Numbered from the stretch's first letter, positions 18,154 through 26,441 are shown. The stretch: 64,000 nt of DNA from Erysipelotrichaceae bacterium (GCA_017442805.1 JAFRZA010000025.1:1-64000), one strand, 5' to 3'. Notes: generated by a model from the letters alone, not told the origin. Program-made: numbers and translations.

Positions 18154-19005
18154 TCAGACACCGGTCTCGACGGTATAGGTCAGAACATCTTCAATGACGT
18201 CGCCGTCGATCTGCAGAGCGCACGGTTCATCGAACGATACGGTCACCTTGCGGCCTCTTCTGACCGTTACCCAGTCGCTCTTTTTGACATGCTCGCCCTT
18301 ATTCAGAGAGGGGAAGCGCATCAGGGTGATCAGTCTGCTCTTCTTGTAGATGGTAACGGAGGAGACCAGACCTTCCTTTTCGAAACGGTCCTGATCCGGA
18401 GCGACCATCAGTCCGCCGCCGTAATAGCGGCCCTTCATGGTGGAAGCCAGCCAGACGTTTTCGAATTTCTGAGTCTCACCGTCAACCGTGACGGTTGCTT
18501 TCTTCAGTTTATATCCGCCTAACAACAGCTTAATGGCGATGTTGGAATAGTTCACCGGCTTGTCGGAAGTTGCTCTCTGAATGTCACCGACCCTGCAGGT
18601 CTCACCGTCAAGGCCATAGCCGATGCCGTTGAGGAAACGCCTCTGAATGCCGTTAACGGTGATCAGCGGCAGATTCTTCAGAAACGGCTTGAGGTCAAGC
18701 TTGCCGTCAACCACGTACTTCTCATTATCGCGGTAGAAGTCGTTTCCGCTTCCGCACTTGACATAGTACAGCGGGTTCTTGAATTCATAGCCATAGACAT
18801 CATTGGCGAAATGATTGATGGTTCCGTCTCCGCCGGTCAGGATGACCTCGTCATCCTTCTTAAGTCCGTCAAAGAAGGCCTTTAGATCCTTGATGTCCAG
18901 CAGGCTGGTAAAGGCGCAGTCAACATTGTGCTCGCCAGCCCATGCTCTGGCGTCACTTTCTCCGCGGGAATTATCGGCCAGCGGATTAAACAGTAAGTAA
19001 ATCAT
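18154..19005 (-). CDS. Diacylglycerol kinase family (YegS/LCB5) lipid kinase
   Basis: A 283-residue protein with the catalytic GGDGTINHFAND motif near residue 58 and the two-domain DAGK layout. Family members phosphorylate diacylglycerol or related lipids. GAGGAG lies 5 bases before the ATG at 19005 (MIYLLFNP); a longer in-frame start at 19020 lacks a site. First gene of the lipid operon. Confidence 0.86.
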   Translation of the reverse strand: MIYLLFNPLADNSRGESDARAWAGEHNVDCAFTSLLDIKDLKAFFDGLKKDDEVILTGGDGTINHFANDVYGYEFKNPLYYVKCGSGNDFYRDNEKYVVDGKLDLKPFLKNLPLITVNGIQRRFLNGIGYGLDGETCRVGDIQRATSDKPVNYSNIAIKLLLGGYKLKKATVTVDGETQKFENVWLASTMKGRYYGGGLMVAPDQDRFEKEGLVSSVTIYKKSRLITLMRFPSLNKGEHVKKSDWVTVRRGRKVTVSFDEPCALQIDGDVIEDVLTYTVETGV

Positions 19006-19093
19006 AATTTCTCCTCTCACAGGCCTTAAGCCTGCATCATTGTCATTTTTACAGCCGCCATCACGGACAGCGGACTGATGATTCTCTACTAAT

Positions 19094-19102
19094 ATATTAC
19101 CA
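19094..19102 (-). promoter_or_regulatory. Extended -10 promoter of the lipid operon
   Basis: TGG-TAATAT on the minus strand, about 90 bases before the kinase start, with no good -35. The leader between it and the gene carries a small hairpin (CAGGC/GCCTG, 19020-19034). Confidence 0.4.
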
Positions 19103-19146
19103 CATATGCACTGGTTTTAATCGCTTCATTATCTCGTAAGGCATGG

Positions 19147-19168
19147 AAAAAGCCGCCGCAGCGGCTTT
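19147..19168 (-). terminator. Terminator after the small membrane-protein gene
   Basis: AAAGCCGC and GCGGCTTT form an 8-bp stem with a 4-base loop, then TTCC on the minus strand. Confidence 0.75.
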
Positions 19169-19183
19169 CGCAGATATTTCGTT

Positions 19184-19573
19184 TCAGTGCTGACTTTCCA
19201 GCATCTCAATGACGCCCGTGATCTTCTTCCAGCTGATCTTCTGCTTTTCCGTTTCCATCTGTTTCCGATAATCTTCATCGTTTTCGTAGAGACGGGAAAG
19301 GACATAGGCGTGATAGTAACGGCCGAAGGCTTCATACTGGGAAGCGTCGACCTTCAGTTCATCCTCGGCGTACCTGTTTGACAGGGTGTAGACATAAACC
19401 TTGTGGTATTCACCGTTGCTGAAGGCTTCGTCCAGTTCGCTGAGACCATAGCTGCGGTTTCCATAACTGACATCCTTGCGGATCTCCACAAACAGCGCCA
19501 GGGCGTTGAAGAACAGCACGATGGCGAAGAATACGATGGCTATCCGGGCCAGTGATTTCCATTTACTTTTCAT
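19184..19573 (-). CDS. Single-pass membrane protein of unknown function
   Basis: 129 residues. One hydrophobic segment at about residues 8-28 (IAIVFFAIVLFFNALALFVE), then a charged, Tyr-rich domain predicted outside or peripheral. I do not recognise a family. The start overlaps the upstream zinc-ribbon gene by 11 bases, so it is the third gene of a three-gene transcript with it and the next zinc-ribbon protein. Confidence 0.7.
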   Translation of the reverse strand: MKSKWKSLARIAIVFFAIVLFFNALALFVEIRKDVSYGNRSYGLSELDEAFSNGEYHKVYVYTLSNRYAEDELKVDASQYEAFGRYYHAYVLSRLYENDEDYRKQMETEKQKISWKKITGVIEMLESQH

Positions 19574-20282
19574 AGCCTAACCTCTCATTCATGAGTATCA
19601 GCAGCGCTGATGAACTCAGATCACTGATTTTGGCGATGTCTTCATCAGTAAAATTCAGATATACCTTAAGCACCCTGTTGACTTCGTCATTGATCTTCTC
19701 AGCATAGCCGGTCATTTCTATGCTGAGTTCTCTGGACTGCGCATATCCGTAGCTTTCCTTGAACTCACCGATGTTCTGACAGAGTCTGACCAGCGGATCT
19801 TCATAGTTACTGGTACCGTAATAATAGTTATTCACGCTTTCCAGGATCCTGCTGTAGCTGTCAGCCAGTGACTCTATCGTCAGATAATCACGGTACTTCG
19901 CGTATGAGAGAATGAACTTGTCGGTAAAGACCTTGAATTCAATGAATTCGCCCTTTTTGAGAAGTTCATCCATTCTGGCGGTTATCTCTTCGTCAGACAT
20001 CCGGGAAGCGATGATCCTTTCGGCAATCTCATAGCTGGCAGAGTGCAGAGGAACCAGGATCAGATTGGCCAGTAACAGGATCGCCAGAATGACCAGCAGC
20101 GAATAGCCGCTTCTGACTTTCCTTACTTCCTCCCTGACTTCGTTTCGGGCGGATGCGTAATCCTTTTCCAGTTTCTTCAGTTTTCTGAGGTGTTCCTGAG
20201 CTTCCGGGTTAGGCGTTCCGCAATGCGGACATACGCTGTCCTTCAAAGTCAGGGGAGCGCCGCAGTTCTTACAGTTGACCAT
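19563..20282 (-). CDS. Zinc-ribbon membrane protein, unknown function
   Basis: 239 residues. An N-terminal zinc ribbon (CKNCG ... CPHCG, residues 4-22), a charged helix, one membrane segment around residues 60-80 (LLVILAILLLANLILVPL) and a C-terminal helical domain. The layout matches its upstream neighbour (zinc ribbon, basic helix, one membrane span, helical domain), suggesting duplicated or partner proteins. Gap of 1 base to that neighbour. Confidence 0.8.
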   Translation of the reverse strand: MVNCKNCGAPLTLKDSVCPHCGTPNPEAQEHLRKLKKLEKDYASARNEVREEVRKVRSGYSLLVILAILLLANLILVPLHSASYEIAERIIASRMSDEEITARMDELLKKGEFIEFKVFTDKFILSYAKYRDYLTIESLADSYSRILESVNNYYYGTSNYEDPLVRLCQNIGEFKESYGYAQSRELSIEMTGYAEKINDEVNRVLKVYLNFTDEDIAKISDLSSSALLILMNERLGYEK

Positions 20283-20283
20283 C

Positions 20284-21006
20284 TTAATCCCCCTCTACAT
20301 ACTTTTCCAGGGCATCGGTATCGATATAACCCTGCTTATCGCTGTTTTGCTGGTAGATCGTCTTCAGCTGATCTTCGCTGAAGCCCTTCTCTTCAAGCAT
20401 TTCCAGGATCTTCTGCCGCTGCTGCTGATACTTCTCCATGTCAGCGCTTTTCATCCGGTCACGTCCGGTGAAATACTCCGGCCAGTACAGGTAGTACAGC
20501 ATCCTCTGCAGCTGATACTTGTTGAAGCGGGTATCGCCGCTTATCTGCTCGAATTCATCAGCCAGCGCATAATCAGGATAGTGGCTCCATTTCATGACGA
20601 CGGTTCCGTTTTCGTAATAGAGCTTCTTTATGGCCTTCAGATCGCCTTCACGGTAGTATTCTTCCAGCTTATCGATGTTGGCTTCATACCACTCGATGTT
20701 CTCCAGCGTCTTCTGGTCATACTCATAGTCATTGTGATAATTCACATTGAATCTAAGCGATATCAGATAAGCCGCCGCAACGATCACCGCCACGATGATC
20801 AGCGAGCGGATCAAAGCTGATACGATCGAGCGGCTGACCGACTGGTGCGCTTCCTGCTTCATTCCCAGCATCCGGTCAATGAATCCGGCGACTTTCTGGC
20901 GGAAGCCCTTATAGGCGCCTTTCTTGTTCATGGTTCCGCAATAGGGACAGTATTCCGTGTCTTCACTGTAGGCTGCCCCGCAGTTTTTGCATATTATTTC
21001 CTTCAT
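20284..21006 (-). CDS. Zinc-ribbon membrane protein, unknown function
   Basis: 240 residues. Zinc ribbon at the N-terminus (CKNCGAAYSEDTEYCPYCG), a basic linker, one membrane segment around residues 65-85 (ALIRSLIIVAVIVAAAYLIS) and a Tyr-rich helical C-terminal part. The ATG at 21006 has GGAG upstream; an in-frame start at 21042 lacks support. It has its own strong promoter, separate from the TPM-protein transcript above it. Confidence 0.8.
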   Translation of the reverse strand: MKEIICKNCGAAYSEDTEYCPYCGTMNKKGAYKGFRQKVAGFIDRMLGMKQEAHQSVSRSIVSALIRSLIIVAVIVAAAYLISLRFNVNYHNDYEYDQKTLENIEWYEANIDKLEEYYREGDLKAIKKLYYENGTVVMKWSHYPDYALADEFEQISGDTRFNKYQLQRMLYYLYWPEYFTGRDRMKSADMEKYQQQRQKILEMLEEKGFSEDQLKTIYQQNSDKQGYIDTDALEKYVEGD

Positions 21007-21057
21007 ATTCTCATTTCTCCGCTGAAAAAGTACCCATGGCATTTTCTAACCTGTTTT

Positions 21058-21086
21058 ATTATATGGTCGGAGTCACTGACGGTCAA
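21058..21086 (-). promoter_or_regulatory. Promoter of the three-gene zinc-ribbon membrane operon
   Basis: -35 TTGACC (21081-21086), 17-base spacer, -10 TATAAT (21058-21063), about 50 bases before the start at 21006. One of the best promoter matches in the window. Confidence 0.75.
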
Positions 21087-21115
21087 TAACTGCTTAATAA
21101 AGATTGTAACAGCCA

Positions 21116-21150
21116 GAAAAAAGACAACCTTCACAGGGAAAGCTGTCTTT
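21116..21150 (-). terminator. Terminator after the TPM-domain gene
   Basis: AAAGACA and TGTCTTT arms with an inner CC/GG pairing, followed by a T run on the minus strand. It separates the two zinc-ribbon transcripts. Confidence 0.7.
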
Positions 21151-21162
21151 CGAAACAATAAA

Positions 21163-22248
21163 CTAGAATCCTCTTCGTCCGCCGCCGCCATGGGTAGCGC
21201 CGGATGATGAGGTGTGGGTCGAAGAACCGCCGGAGAATGATCCGCCGTGTCCTCCGCCGCCTGAAGAGCCTGAACTATGTGTTTCACGCGGCCGGGCCGT
21301 GCGGCTGGTCTTCGAATACATGTAATGATCGTGGTAATTGGTCAGATTGAAACTGCCCCTTTCCACATAGCGGTCGGCCTCGTACTTGCTGTGAACGGAC
21401 CTGTTCTTGGCCTTCATGATGCTGCATCCGATCAGCGCTGCCAGAATGCCGCTGCTGCTGGAAACGGCTCCGCCGGTGAGCAGATCATACGGTGCTCTTT
21501 CGGCTACCATGCTGATGTCGTATTCTTCGGAACCGCGTACGGTCACATCTGCCGGACGATTGTACTTATCGGTAATGTTATCGCACCTGATGACATATAC
21601 CGCGTTGGTATCTTCCGTTCCGATGTCAACATAACCTTCGCCGCGGTCAACATAAATCATGGTTATGTAGTCGCCGTTAGCGTCATAGACAGAGAAATGG
21701 CCGTTCAGGGGATTTCCCTTTTCGTCGTTCAGGTGAATGTAGAGACGGTTATAGTAGAAGTCGATCGGCTTGTCCGTGATAGCCGCATTGATGTACCGGT
21801 CACAGAGTTCGACGTATTTGGCTACAGCCACTTCAATATTGCCTGGCAGGAAAACATACACTTCATCAGCAATCGTTTCCAGACCGTAATCGGTAAAGTA
21901 GTCAATGCACTTTCCTCTGGTACTCAGATACATTTCCCGGCCGTTCATGTCAATGACCATGATTATTCCTGACCTCTCCGCTCCCCGGCCATAGCCGTTG
22001 TAGTCGAAGTAATCATCCGCAAAATCCACGATGTCCTTACCGTCGGTGTCAGCCGCGATGACGGCGATGACATCAACATCGTACTTGTCGCTGACCATCT
22101 GCAGCTGCTGCTGGCATATCTCCAGCCGCTCAGGTGCAAGTTCGCCGGTTTCATCAACGATCAGCGCGGTGTCTGCCGATGTACTGAGAGGCACGCTCAT
22201 CATAAACATCACTGCCAGGATGGTAAATAACTTAATAATTCTCTTCAT
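21163..22248 (-). CDS. TPM-domain secreted/membrane protein, YdjH-like
   Basis: 361 residues. A signal peptide at residues 1-25 (MKRIIKLFTILAVMFMMSVP), then a TPM fold (residues about 27-155) with LIVDETGELAPE, an extracellular stretch, a hydrophobic segment around residues 255-275, and a C-terminal tail of Gly, Ser and His. TPM proteins are membrane-linked and in B. subtilis YdjH works with YdjG and YdjI in placing PspA at the membrane. Here the neighbours are YdjG- and YdjI-like proteins, which supports the same role; no PspA gene is in view. Confidence 0.82.
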   Translation of the reverse strand: MKRIIKLFTILAVMFMMSVPLSTSADTALIVDETGELAPERLEICQQQLQMVSDKYDVDVIAVIAADTDGKDIVDFADDYFDYNGYGRGAERSGIIMVIDMNGREMYLSTRGKCIDYFTDYGLETIADEVYVFLPGNIEVAVAKYVELCDRYINAAITDKPIDFYYNRLYIHLNDEKGNPLNGHFSVYDANGDYITMIYVDRGEGYVDIGTEDTNAVYVIRCDNITDKYNRPADVTVRGSEEYDISMVAERAPYDLLTGGAVSSSSGILAALIGCSIMKAKNRSVHSKYEADRYVERGSFNLTNYHDHYMYSKTSRTARPRETHSSGSSGGGGHGGSFSGGSSTHTSSSGATHGGGGRRGF

Positions 22249-22260
22249 TGTCCTACCCTC

Positions 22261-23349
22261 CTAAAACAGTTTCAGCAGATATGTCGCCGCAAATACCAGT
22301 GCGCTTACCCCGGCCGCAATGATCGCAAAGTAGCGGGCATACAGACTGCCGTCGGTGGGCAGATCGCCGATCATCTTGCCGGTCTGACCGTTCATGGCAA
22401 AATAGTACTTCTTGCCGTTATAAGTCGTTACCAGCAGCCATACCGGCAGCAGGCAGTACTTGGCGTGTTCGCTTAAAAGCCGCATGTGCATGCCGGCTTC
22501 GCGCACGGATGTATAGCCGCTTACCGTTGATTCGATGGAGTTAGCCGTGGTGTTGCGGATGCGCTGGTTGGCCTTCTTGCCGCTTTCATCGGCGGTGATG
22601 TCGAATTTGTCGGCAAAATAGCCGGCCAGATAATTCATGTTGAAGTCAACCGCCTGACGCATGTCAAACGGCTCAATCGATTCCATCATCGCGGTATTCA
22701 TCTTGCTTGAGCCGTTGGCGGGAACATCATCAAAGCTGATGTCGCCATCGCGGAAGACATTGTAATACCGGGTTTCGGTATAGTCGTAATCATGGTCGGA
22801 CCAGCTTCTGGTCCTGGTGGCCACGTATCTGGCCTTGGCATGGACATCGGCGTCATACAGCCAGAAGGGGACGTAGACACCCTTGATCTCCTGCATGTGC
22901 TTTTCGGCCTTGAAGGCGGCCGGTGCCAGCGGCTTGTCCGAGACGTGTTCGCGGTACTTCTGAATGGCCTGCTGCTTGCTGAACTTGAAGGGGATGACCT
23001 TGTCAGGTCTTAAAGACCCCCTGAACTGATCGACCATGACGACGGGATTGCCGCAGTACGGACAGCTGGAAGCCGCAGTGGTTTCATCGGTAATGATGTC
23101 ACCACCGCAGCTCTTGCATACATACTCACGGATATTCTGCTTCTCCTGCTGACTCCATTCGCCATCGGGCTGGGCAGTCCAGCTGAGTTCGTTATTAACC
23201 GTTTCAGCAATATCCTCGTCATACTGCTTGATCATGTCAACGTCAAATTCAGAATGACAGAACGGGCATTTCAGATTCTGTGTAGATGAGTCGAATACCA
23301 GTATCCCACCGCAGTTAGGACATTTGTATTCCTTTAATCCATCACTCAT
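22261..23349 (-). CDS. TFIIB-type zinc-ribbon membrane protein, YdjG-like
   Basis: 362 residues. Two zinc ribbons (CPNCG ... CPFC at residues 10-33; CKSCG ... CPYC near 75-100), a long soluble domain containing PFWLYDADVHAKARY, and a C-terminal membrane segment (residues about 335-358). The family is common in Firmicutes, and YdjG of B. subtilis matches the layout. Spacing of 12 bases to the TPM gene. Confidence 0.82.
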   Translation of the reverse strand: MSDGLKEYKCPNCGGILVFDSSTQNLKCPFCHSEFDVDMIKQYDEDIAETVNNELSWTAQPDGEWSQQEKQNIREYVCKSCGGDIITDETTAASSCPYCGNPVVMVDQFRGSLRPDKVIPFKFSKQQAIQKYREHVSDKPLAPAAFKAEKHMQEIKGVYVPFWLYDADVHAKARYVATRTRSWSDHDYDYTETRYYNVFRDGDISFDDVPANGSSKMNTAMMESIEPFDMRQAVDFNMNYLAGYFADKFDITADESGKKANQRIRNTTANSIESTVSGYTSVREAGMHMRLLSEHAKYCLLPVWLLVTTYNGKKYYFAMNGQTGKMIGDLPTDGSLYARYFAIIAAGVSALVFAATYLLKLF

Positions 23350-23364
23350 TTGTAACCTCCCGTA

Positions 23365-23386
23365 ACAGCTGACAGGCGTCAGCTGT
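23365..23386 (-). repeat. Intercistronic hairpin
   Basis: ACAGCTGAC and GTCAGCTGT form a perfect 9-bp stem with a 4-base loop between the DUF4428 and YdjG-like genes. No T run follows on the minus strand, so it more likely affects mRNA stability or processing than termination. Confidence 0.5.
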
Positions 23387-23394
23387 CAAACTTT

Positions 23395-24237
23395 CTAAAG
23401 CTTGTGTCCGCAGCTGGGACAGAACTTGGTGTCGGCGTCGGTTATCTTGGTTCCGCATTCCGGACAGAATCTGTTGACTTCCGCTACCGGCTTGGGTGCT
23501 CCGCAGGCACGGCAGAACTTGCCGCCTTCGTTCTTGGTTCCGCACTTCATGCAGTACCAGACTTCGACTTCTTCCTTCTTTTCCTCCTCTTCGGTGAATT
23601 CGACGCCGTTCTTGTAGTAGGCAAATTCCTTCCGCGGATCTTCCCAGCCTCTGCTAGTCAGCTTGGTGCAGATCTGATTGGCCATTTCGGCGTATTCCTT
23701 ATAGAGGTCGCTTTCCGGAGAAGTCGGTCTCTTTTCCGTCAGTTCGAAGTTCAGGTCATCGAAGAAGTCATTTCTGACCTGGATGCAGACATTGAACTTG
23801 TACTCGTATTCGTACTTGGGCGGATTGAAGGAGACCTTCTTGCCTTCGCTGTCCTCGTCGTACTGCTCATCAACATCCTCGTCAACCGTGATCTTGACGC
23901 CCAGGACATCGCTGTAGCTGATCATGTCCGGATTGGCGCTGCGGAAGTTGGATGAGGCGGATACCAGGACCTTCTTGAGATTGTCGTCGAAGTAGACCTT
24001 ATATCTCTTGCCGATGATTTCCGTGGGGGCAAAGTTCTTCAGAGCGGACTCATTGGCCTCTCTGTACTGCAGCTGCTGCTTGATGGCAGCTACGGAAGTA
24101 TGTCTTCTGCCGGTAAACCAGGGAGAAAGCTTGGAGGCGCAGTCCTTGCACATGTTGCCGTCATCAAGCTTGCGGTTACCCAGCAGTTTGATTTCCTTAC
24201 CGCAGATGTCGCAGTATTTCTTATCGAATAAACCCAT
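23395..24237 (-). CDS. DUF4428-like protein with C-terminal double zinc ribbon
   Basis: 280 residues. An N-terminal four-Cys unit (CDICG ... CKDC) followed by WFTGRR is the DUF4428 type; a middle domain (residues 60-215) has beta-rich, charged sequence; the C-terminus carries two zinc ribbons (CMKCG ... CRACG; CPECG ... CPSCG). No enzyme motif is seen, so an adaptor role is plausible. It lies 11 bases downstream of the SPFH gene, so they are co-transcribed. Confidence 0.8.
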   Translation of the reverse strand: MGLFDKKYCDICGKEIKLLGNRKLDDGNMCKDCASKLSPWFTGRRHTSVAAIKQQLQYREANESALKNFAPTEIIGKRYKVYFDDNLKKVLVSASSNFRSANPDMISYSDVLGVKITVDEDVDEQYDEDSEGKKVSFNPPKYEYEYKFNVCIQVRNDFFDDLNFELTEKRPTSPESDLYKEYAEMANQICTKLTSRGWEDPRKEFAYYKNGVEFTEEEEKKEEVEVWYCMKCGTKNEGGKFCRACGAPKPVAEVNRFCPECGTKITDADTKFCPSCGHKL

Positions 24238-24248
24238 AGCGTCACCGC

Positions 24249-25334
24249 CTATTCAGGCTTCTTGGTTCCGCAGACTGAGCAGAAGTTACCGTTGCAGCCG
24301 GCACCGCAGTTGGGGCAGTACCACGAATACTGCTGAGTCTGAGCCGGAGCGACACCGGCGTTCAGGCCCGCCTGCTGAGCCATGTTGACACCGTAGTAAG
24401 CCATGGCCGGTCCATTGGGATTCTTGGCAGCGTCCTTCATGGCGGTGATGGTAGCGTCAGTTAAGCCGGCATCCTTGATGTACGGATTGGTGTACATGGC
24501 GGCCTTCTGAGCATCGGTGATGAGTTTCTGATCTTCTTCGGTCAGAGATACGGTTGCCAGAGCGACGTTGACGACCTGAATGCCCCGCAGTTCATTCCAC
24601 TTGGCATCCAGAGCTTCGTTGAGAGCGTTCTCCAGTTCGGTATTGTGAGCGATGATCTCGCTGGGTCTCAGTTCCATCGTTGACAGCTTGGCTAATGCCG
24701 GCTGTAAGGCGGAAACGAATTCGATCCTCAGCGTGTCTTTCAGCTGATCTACGTAGTAAGCCTCAGCGACGTTGCCGCAGACATTGACATAGAACAGGAT
24801 CGGGTCAGTGATCTTGAATGAATAGGTGCCGGCGCATCTGATCTGAATGTCGACATCCAGGTTGATGCGGGAATCAACTACTCTGAACGGTACCGGCGTA
24901 CTGGTGCCGAACTTGTTGTCGAGAATTTCCTTGGTGTTGAAGTAGTATACTCTCTGATCCTTGCCGGCTTCACCACCGTAGGTGAAACGCTTCTTGAAGG
25001 TCTCAAAGCTCTTCAGCAGGCCCTCGCCCAGAGAACCGGCGAAGATTGACGGTTCGGATGAAGAATCGAAGGTGTACAGGCCCGGTTCGGCGCAGACTTC
25101 AACGATCTTGCCATCCTCAACGATGATCATGCACTGACCGTCAGCGACGGCGATTCCGGATCCGCTGGTGATGATGTTGTCATTGCCGCGGTTGCCGGCG
25201 AACAGACCGGAGACTCTCTTGTGTCCCCTTTCAACCAGGACATTGCTGTCCATGGCTTCGCAGTAGAAGTATTCCTTCCACTGATCGGCGATTGTGCTGT
25301 TAAGCGCTTGTAATCCACTACTAATTAAACCCAT
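24249..25334 (-). CDS. SPFH-domain protein, YdjI-like, with C-terminal zinc ribbon
   Basis: 361 residues. The N-terminal two thirds (about 25-270) are an SPFH/virion-core-like domain with GLYTFDSSSEPSIF and RINLDVDIQIRCAGTYSFKI; residues 270-335 are Ala/Gly-rich; a zinc ribbon ends the protein (CPNCG ... CSVCG). Soluble, with no membrane segment, as in YdjI, which binds YdjG/YdjH at the membrane. AAAGGAG precedes the ATG. First structural gene after the HTH-Panacea regulator. Confidence 0.86.
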   Translation of the reverse strand: MGLISSGLQALNSTIADQWKEYFYCEAMDSNVLVERGHKRVSGLFAGNRGNDNIITSGSGIAVADGQCMIIVEDGKIVEVCAEPGLYTFDSSSEPSIFAGSLGEGLLKSFETFKKRFTYGGEAGKDQRVYYFNTKEILDNKFGTSTPVPFRVVDSRINLDVDIQIRCAGTYSFKITDPILFYVNVCGNVAEAYYVDQLKDTLRIEFVSALQPALAKLSTMELRPSEIIAHNTELENALNEALDAKWNELRGIQVVNVALATVSLTEEDQKLITDAQKAAMYTNPYIKDAGLTDATITAMKDAAKNPNGPAMAYYGVNMAQQAGLNAGVAPAQTQQYSWYCPNCGAGCNGNFCSVCGTKKPE

Positions 25335-25394
25335 AAATAACTCCTTTCGTTAATTAATAACTTCTGTATTCTCAAGCCCGCAGGCTTTGATACC

Positions 25395-26321
25395 TTACTG
25401 ATAGATCCGGGAGAAATACTCCCTGATCTCATTTCTTTCGATGCGCTCATCGATCTTCTTATTGGCGCAGGGCGGCTCGCTCTTACAGATGGACACCAGC
25501 AGAAGCAGTTCCAGCTGCCCATAGGACTCAATGACCGTATCGGCAATCTTGTGCAGGCCATTGCTGAGGTAAACCTCATCGTTTTCCTCCAGACGCTCCT
25601 TTCTGCCGTATTCGTGGCTGATCTCGGGAACATACGGGCCCAGTTTGCCCAGGTAGATGTCATTGGTGAAGGCGCTGCGCTGATAGATACACAGTGAGAG
25701 TGCTTCGACGAAGTACAAAAGCAGCTGCAGCTTGGCCGGGGTGATCATCACCGTCTCGACATCAAGCCAGTCATACTGATGGTTGTACTTCTTGATCATG
25801 TAGCGAGCGACGTCCAGAACACTGGTAGCCGTCAGGGTGAGATTGGTGAATTCGCTCATCTCGAAGCGGGCGATACGGTTACGCTGCAGTTTCTGCAGTT
25901 CCCTGACCGTATCCATCAGCCTGACGAAGTTCTCCTCTCTGAAGCAGTCGCGGTTGTTGTTGAGAAGTTTGTACATGTCATTGGCGTCCGCGCTCAGACG
26001 CATGATCTCATCATCGGCGTAGGACTGAATGCTGCCCTTTTCAAAGCGGTGGACGGTGATCTCGCCGAAACCAAGAGCCAGGGCATATTCCTTCTGAGTC
26101 ATCTGATAACGGCTGCGGATGTCCTTGATGTCCTGAGAAGTCAGCAGACCCTTCAGTTTCTTATAGCTTTCAATCATGCTGGCGCGGTTTTCCGCGACGA
26201 ATTCCTTGAGGTAGACCTCTTCATGACTGGCCGGATCAAAAGCATACTTCTCGTCGTACTCAACCAGTTCGTTACGGAACAGCTTGCTGGATTTTCTGAT
26301 TCTGATCTCGTAGTCAGGCAT
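25395..26321 (-). CDS. HTH regulator with C-terminal Panacea (SocA/DUF4065) domain
   Basis: 308 residues. Residues about 62-110 hold a Xre/MqsA-like helix-turn-helix (RYQMTQKEYALALGFGEITV, then HRFEKGS). Residues about 165-250 hold the Panacea pattern: KLQLLLYFVEALSLCIYQRS, then GPYVPEISHEYG. Panacea domains are antitoxins that neutralise diverse toxins, but no toxin gene is adjacent. It is 60 bases upstream of the SPFH gene with no terminator, so it probably heads that operon. The inverted repeats upstream suggest it controls itself. Confidence 0.8.
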   Translation of the reverse strand: MPDYEIRIRKSSKLFRNELVEYDEKYAFDPASHEEVYLKEFVAENRASMIESYKKLKGLLTSQDIKDIRSRYQMTQKEYALALGFGEITVHRFEKGSIQSYADDEIMRLSADANDMYKLLNNNRDCFREENFVRLMDTVRELQKLQRNRIARFEMSEFTNLTLTATSVLDVARYMIKKYNHQYDWLDVETVMITPAKLQLLLYFVEALSLCIYQRSAFTNDIYLGKLGPYVPEISHEYGRKERLEENDEVYLSNGLHKIADTVIESYGQLELLLLVSICKSEPPCANKKIDERIERNEIREYFSRIYQ

Positions 26322-26346
26322 TCGATCACCTCACTTTACTGATTTT

Positions 26347-26374
26347 ATTATAGTTTCTTAACAAAAATTATCAA
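26347..26374 (-). promoter_or_regulatory. Promoter of the Panacea-SPFH operon
   Basis: -35 TTGATA (26369-26374), 16-base spacer, -10 TATAAT (26347-26352). The -35 lies inside the proximal arm of the large inverted repeat, so a bound protein would block it. Confidence 0.75.
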
Positions 26375-26411
26375 GTGATAGCCGTCTTAAAACTATCAAT
26401 TGATAATTTTT
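26363..26411. promoter_or_regulatory. Paired palindromes, likely operator of the HTH-Panacea regulator
   Basis: Two 19-base arms (26363-26381 and 26393-26411) are inverted repeats of each other with one mismatch, 11 bases apart. Each arm is itself a palindrome: TATCAATTGATA (perfect) and TATCAAGTGATA (one mismatch). That is four half-sites, fitting two dimers. Placement over the -35 implies repression. Inference: the operon's own HTH protein binds here. Confidence 0.65.
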
Positions 26412-26427
26412 CGTTAATATGCACAAT

Positions 26428-26441
26428 CTTAACGCGTTAAG
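26428..26441. promoter_or_regulatory. Perfect 14-base palindrome
   Basis: CTTAACGCGTTAAG sits 10 bases before the flavin reductase stop codon region and upstream of the paired operator. Without a loop or T run it is a poor terminator; a protein site is possible. Confidence 0.3.

Noticed and set aside
23365-23386. A terminator between the DUF4428 and YdjG-like genes
   Set aside because: The stem is good but no T run follows, and the next gene starts within 20 bases.
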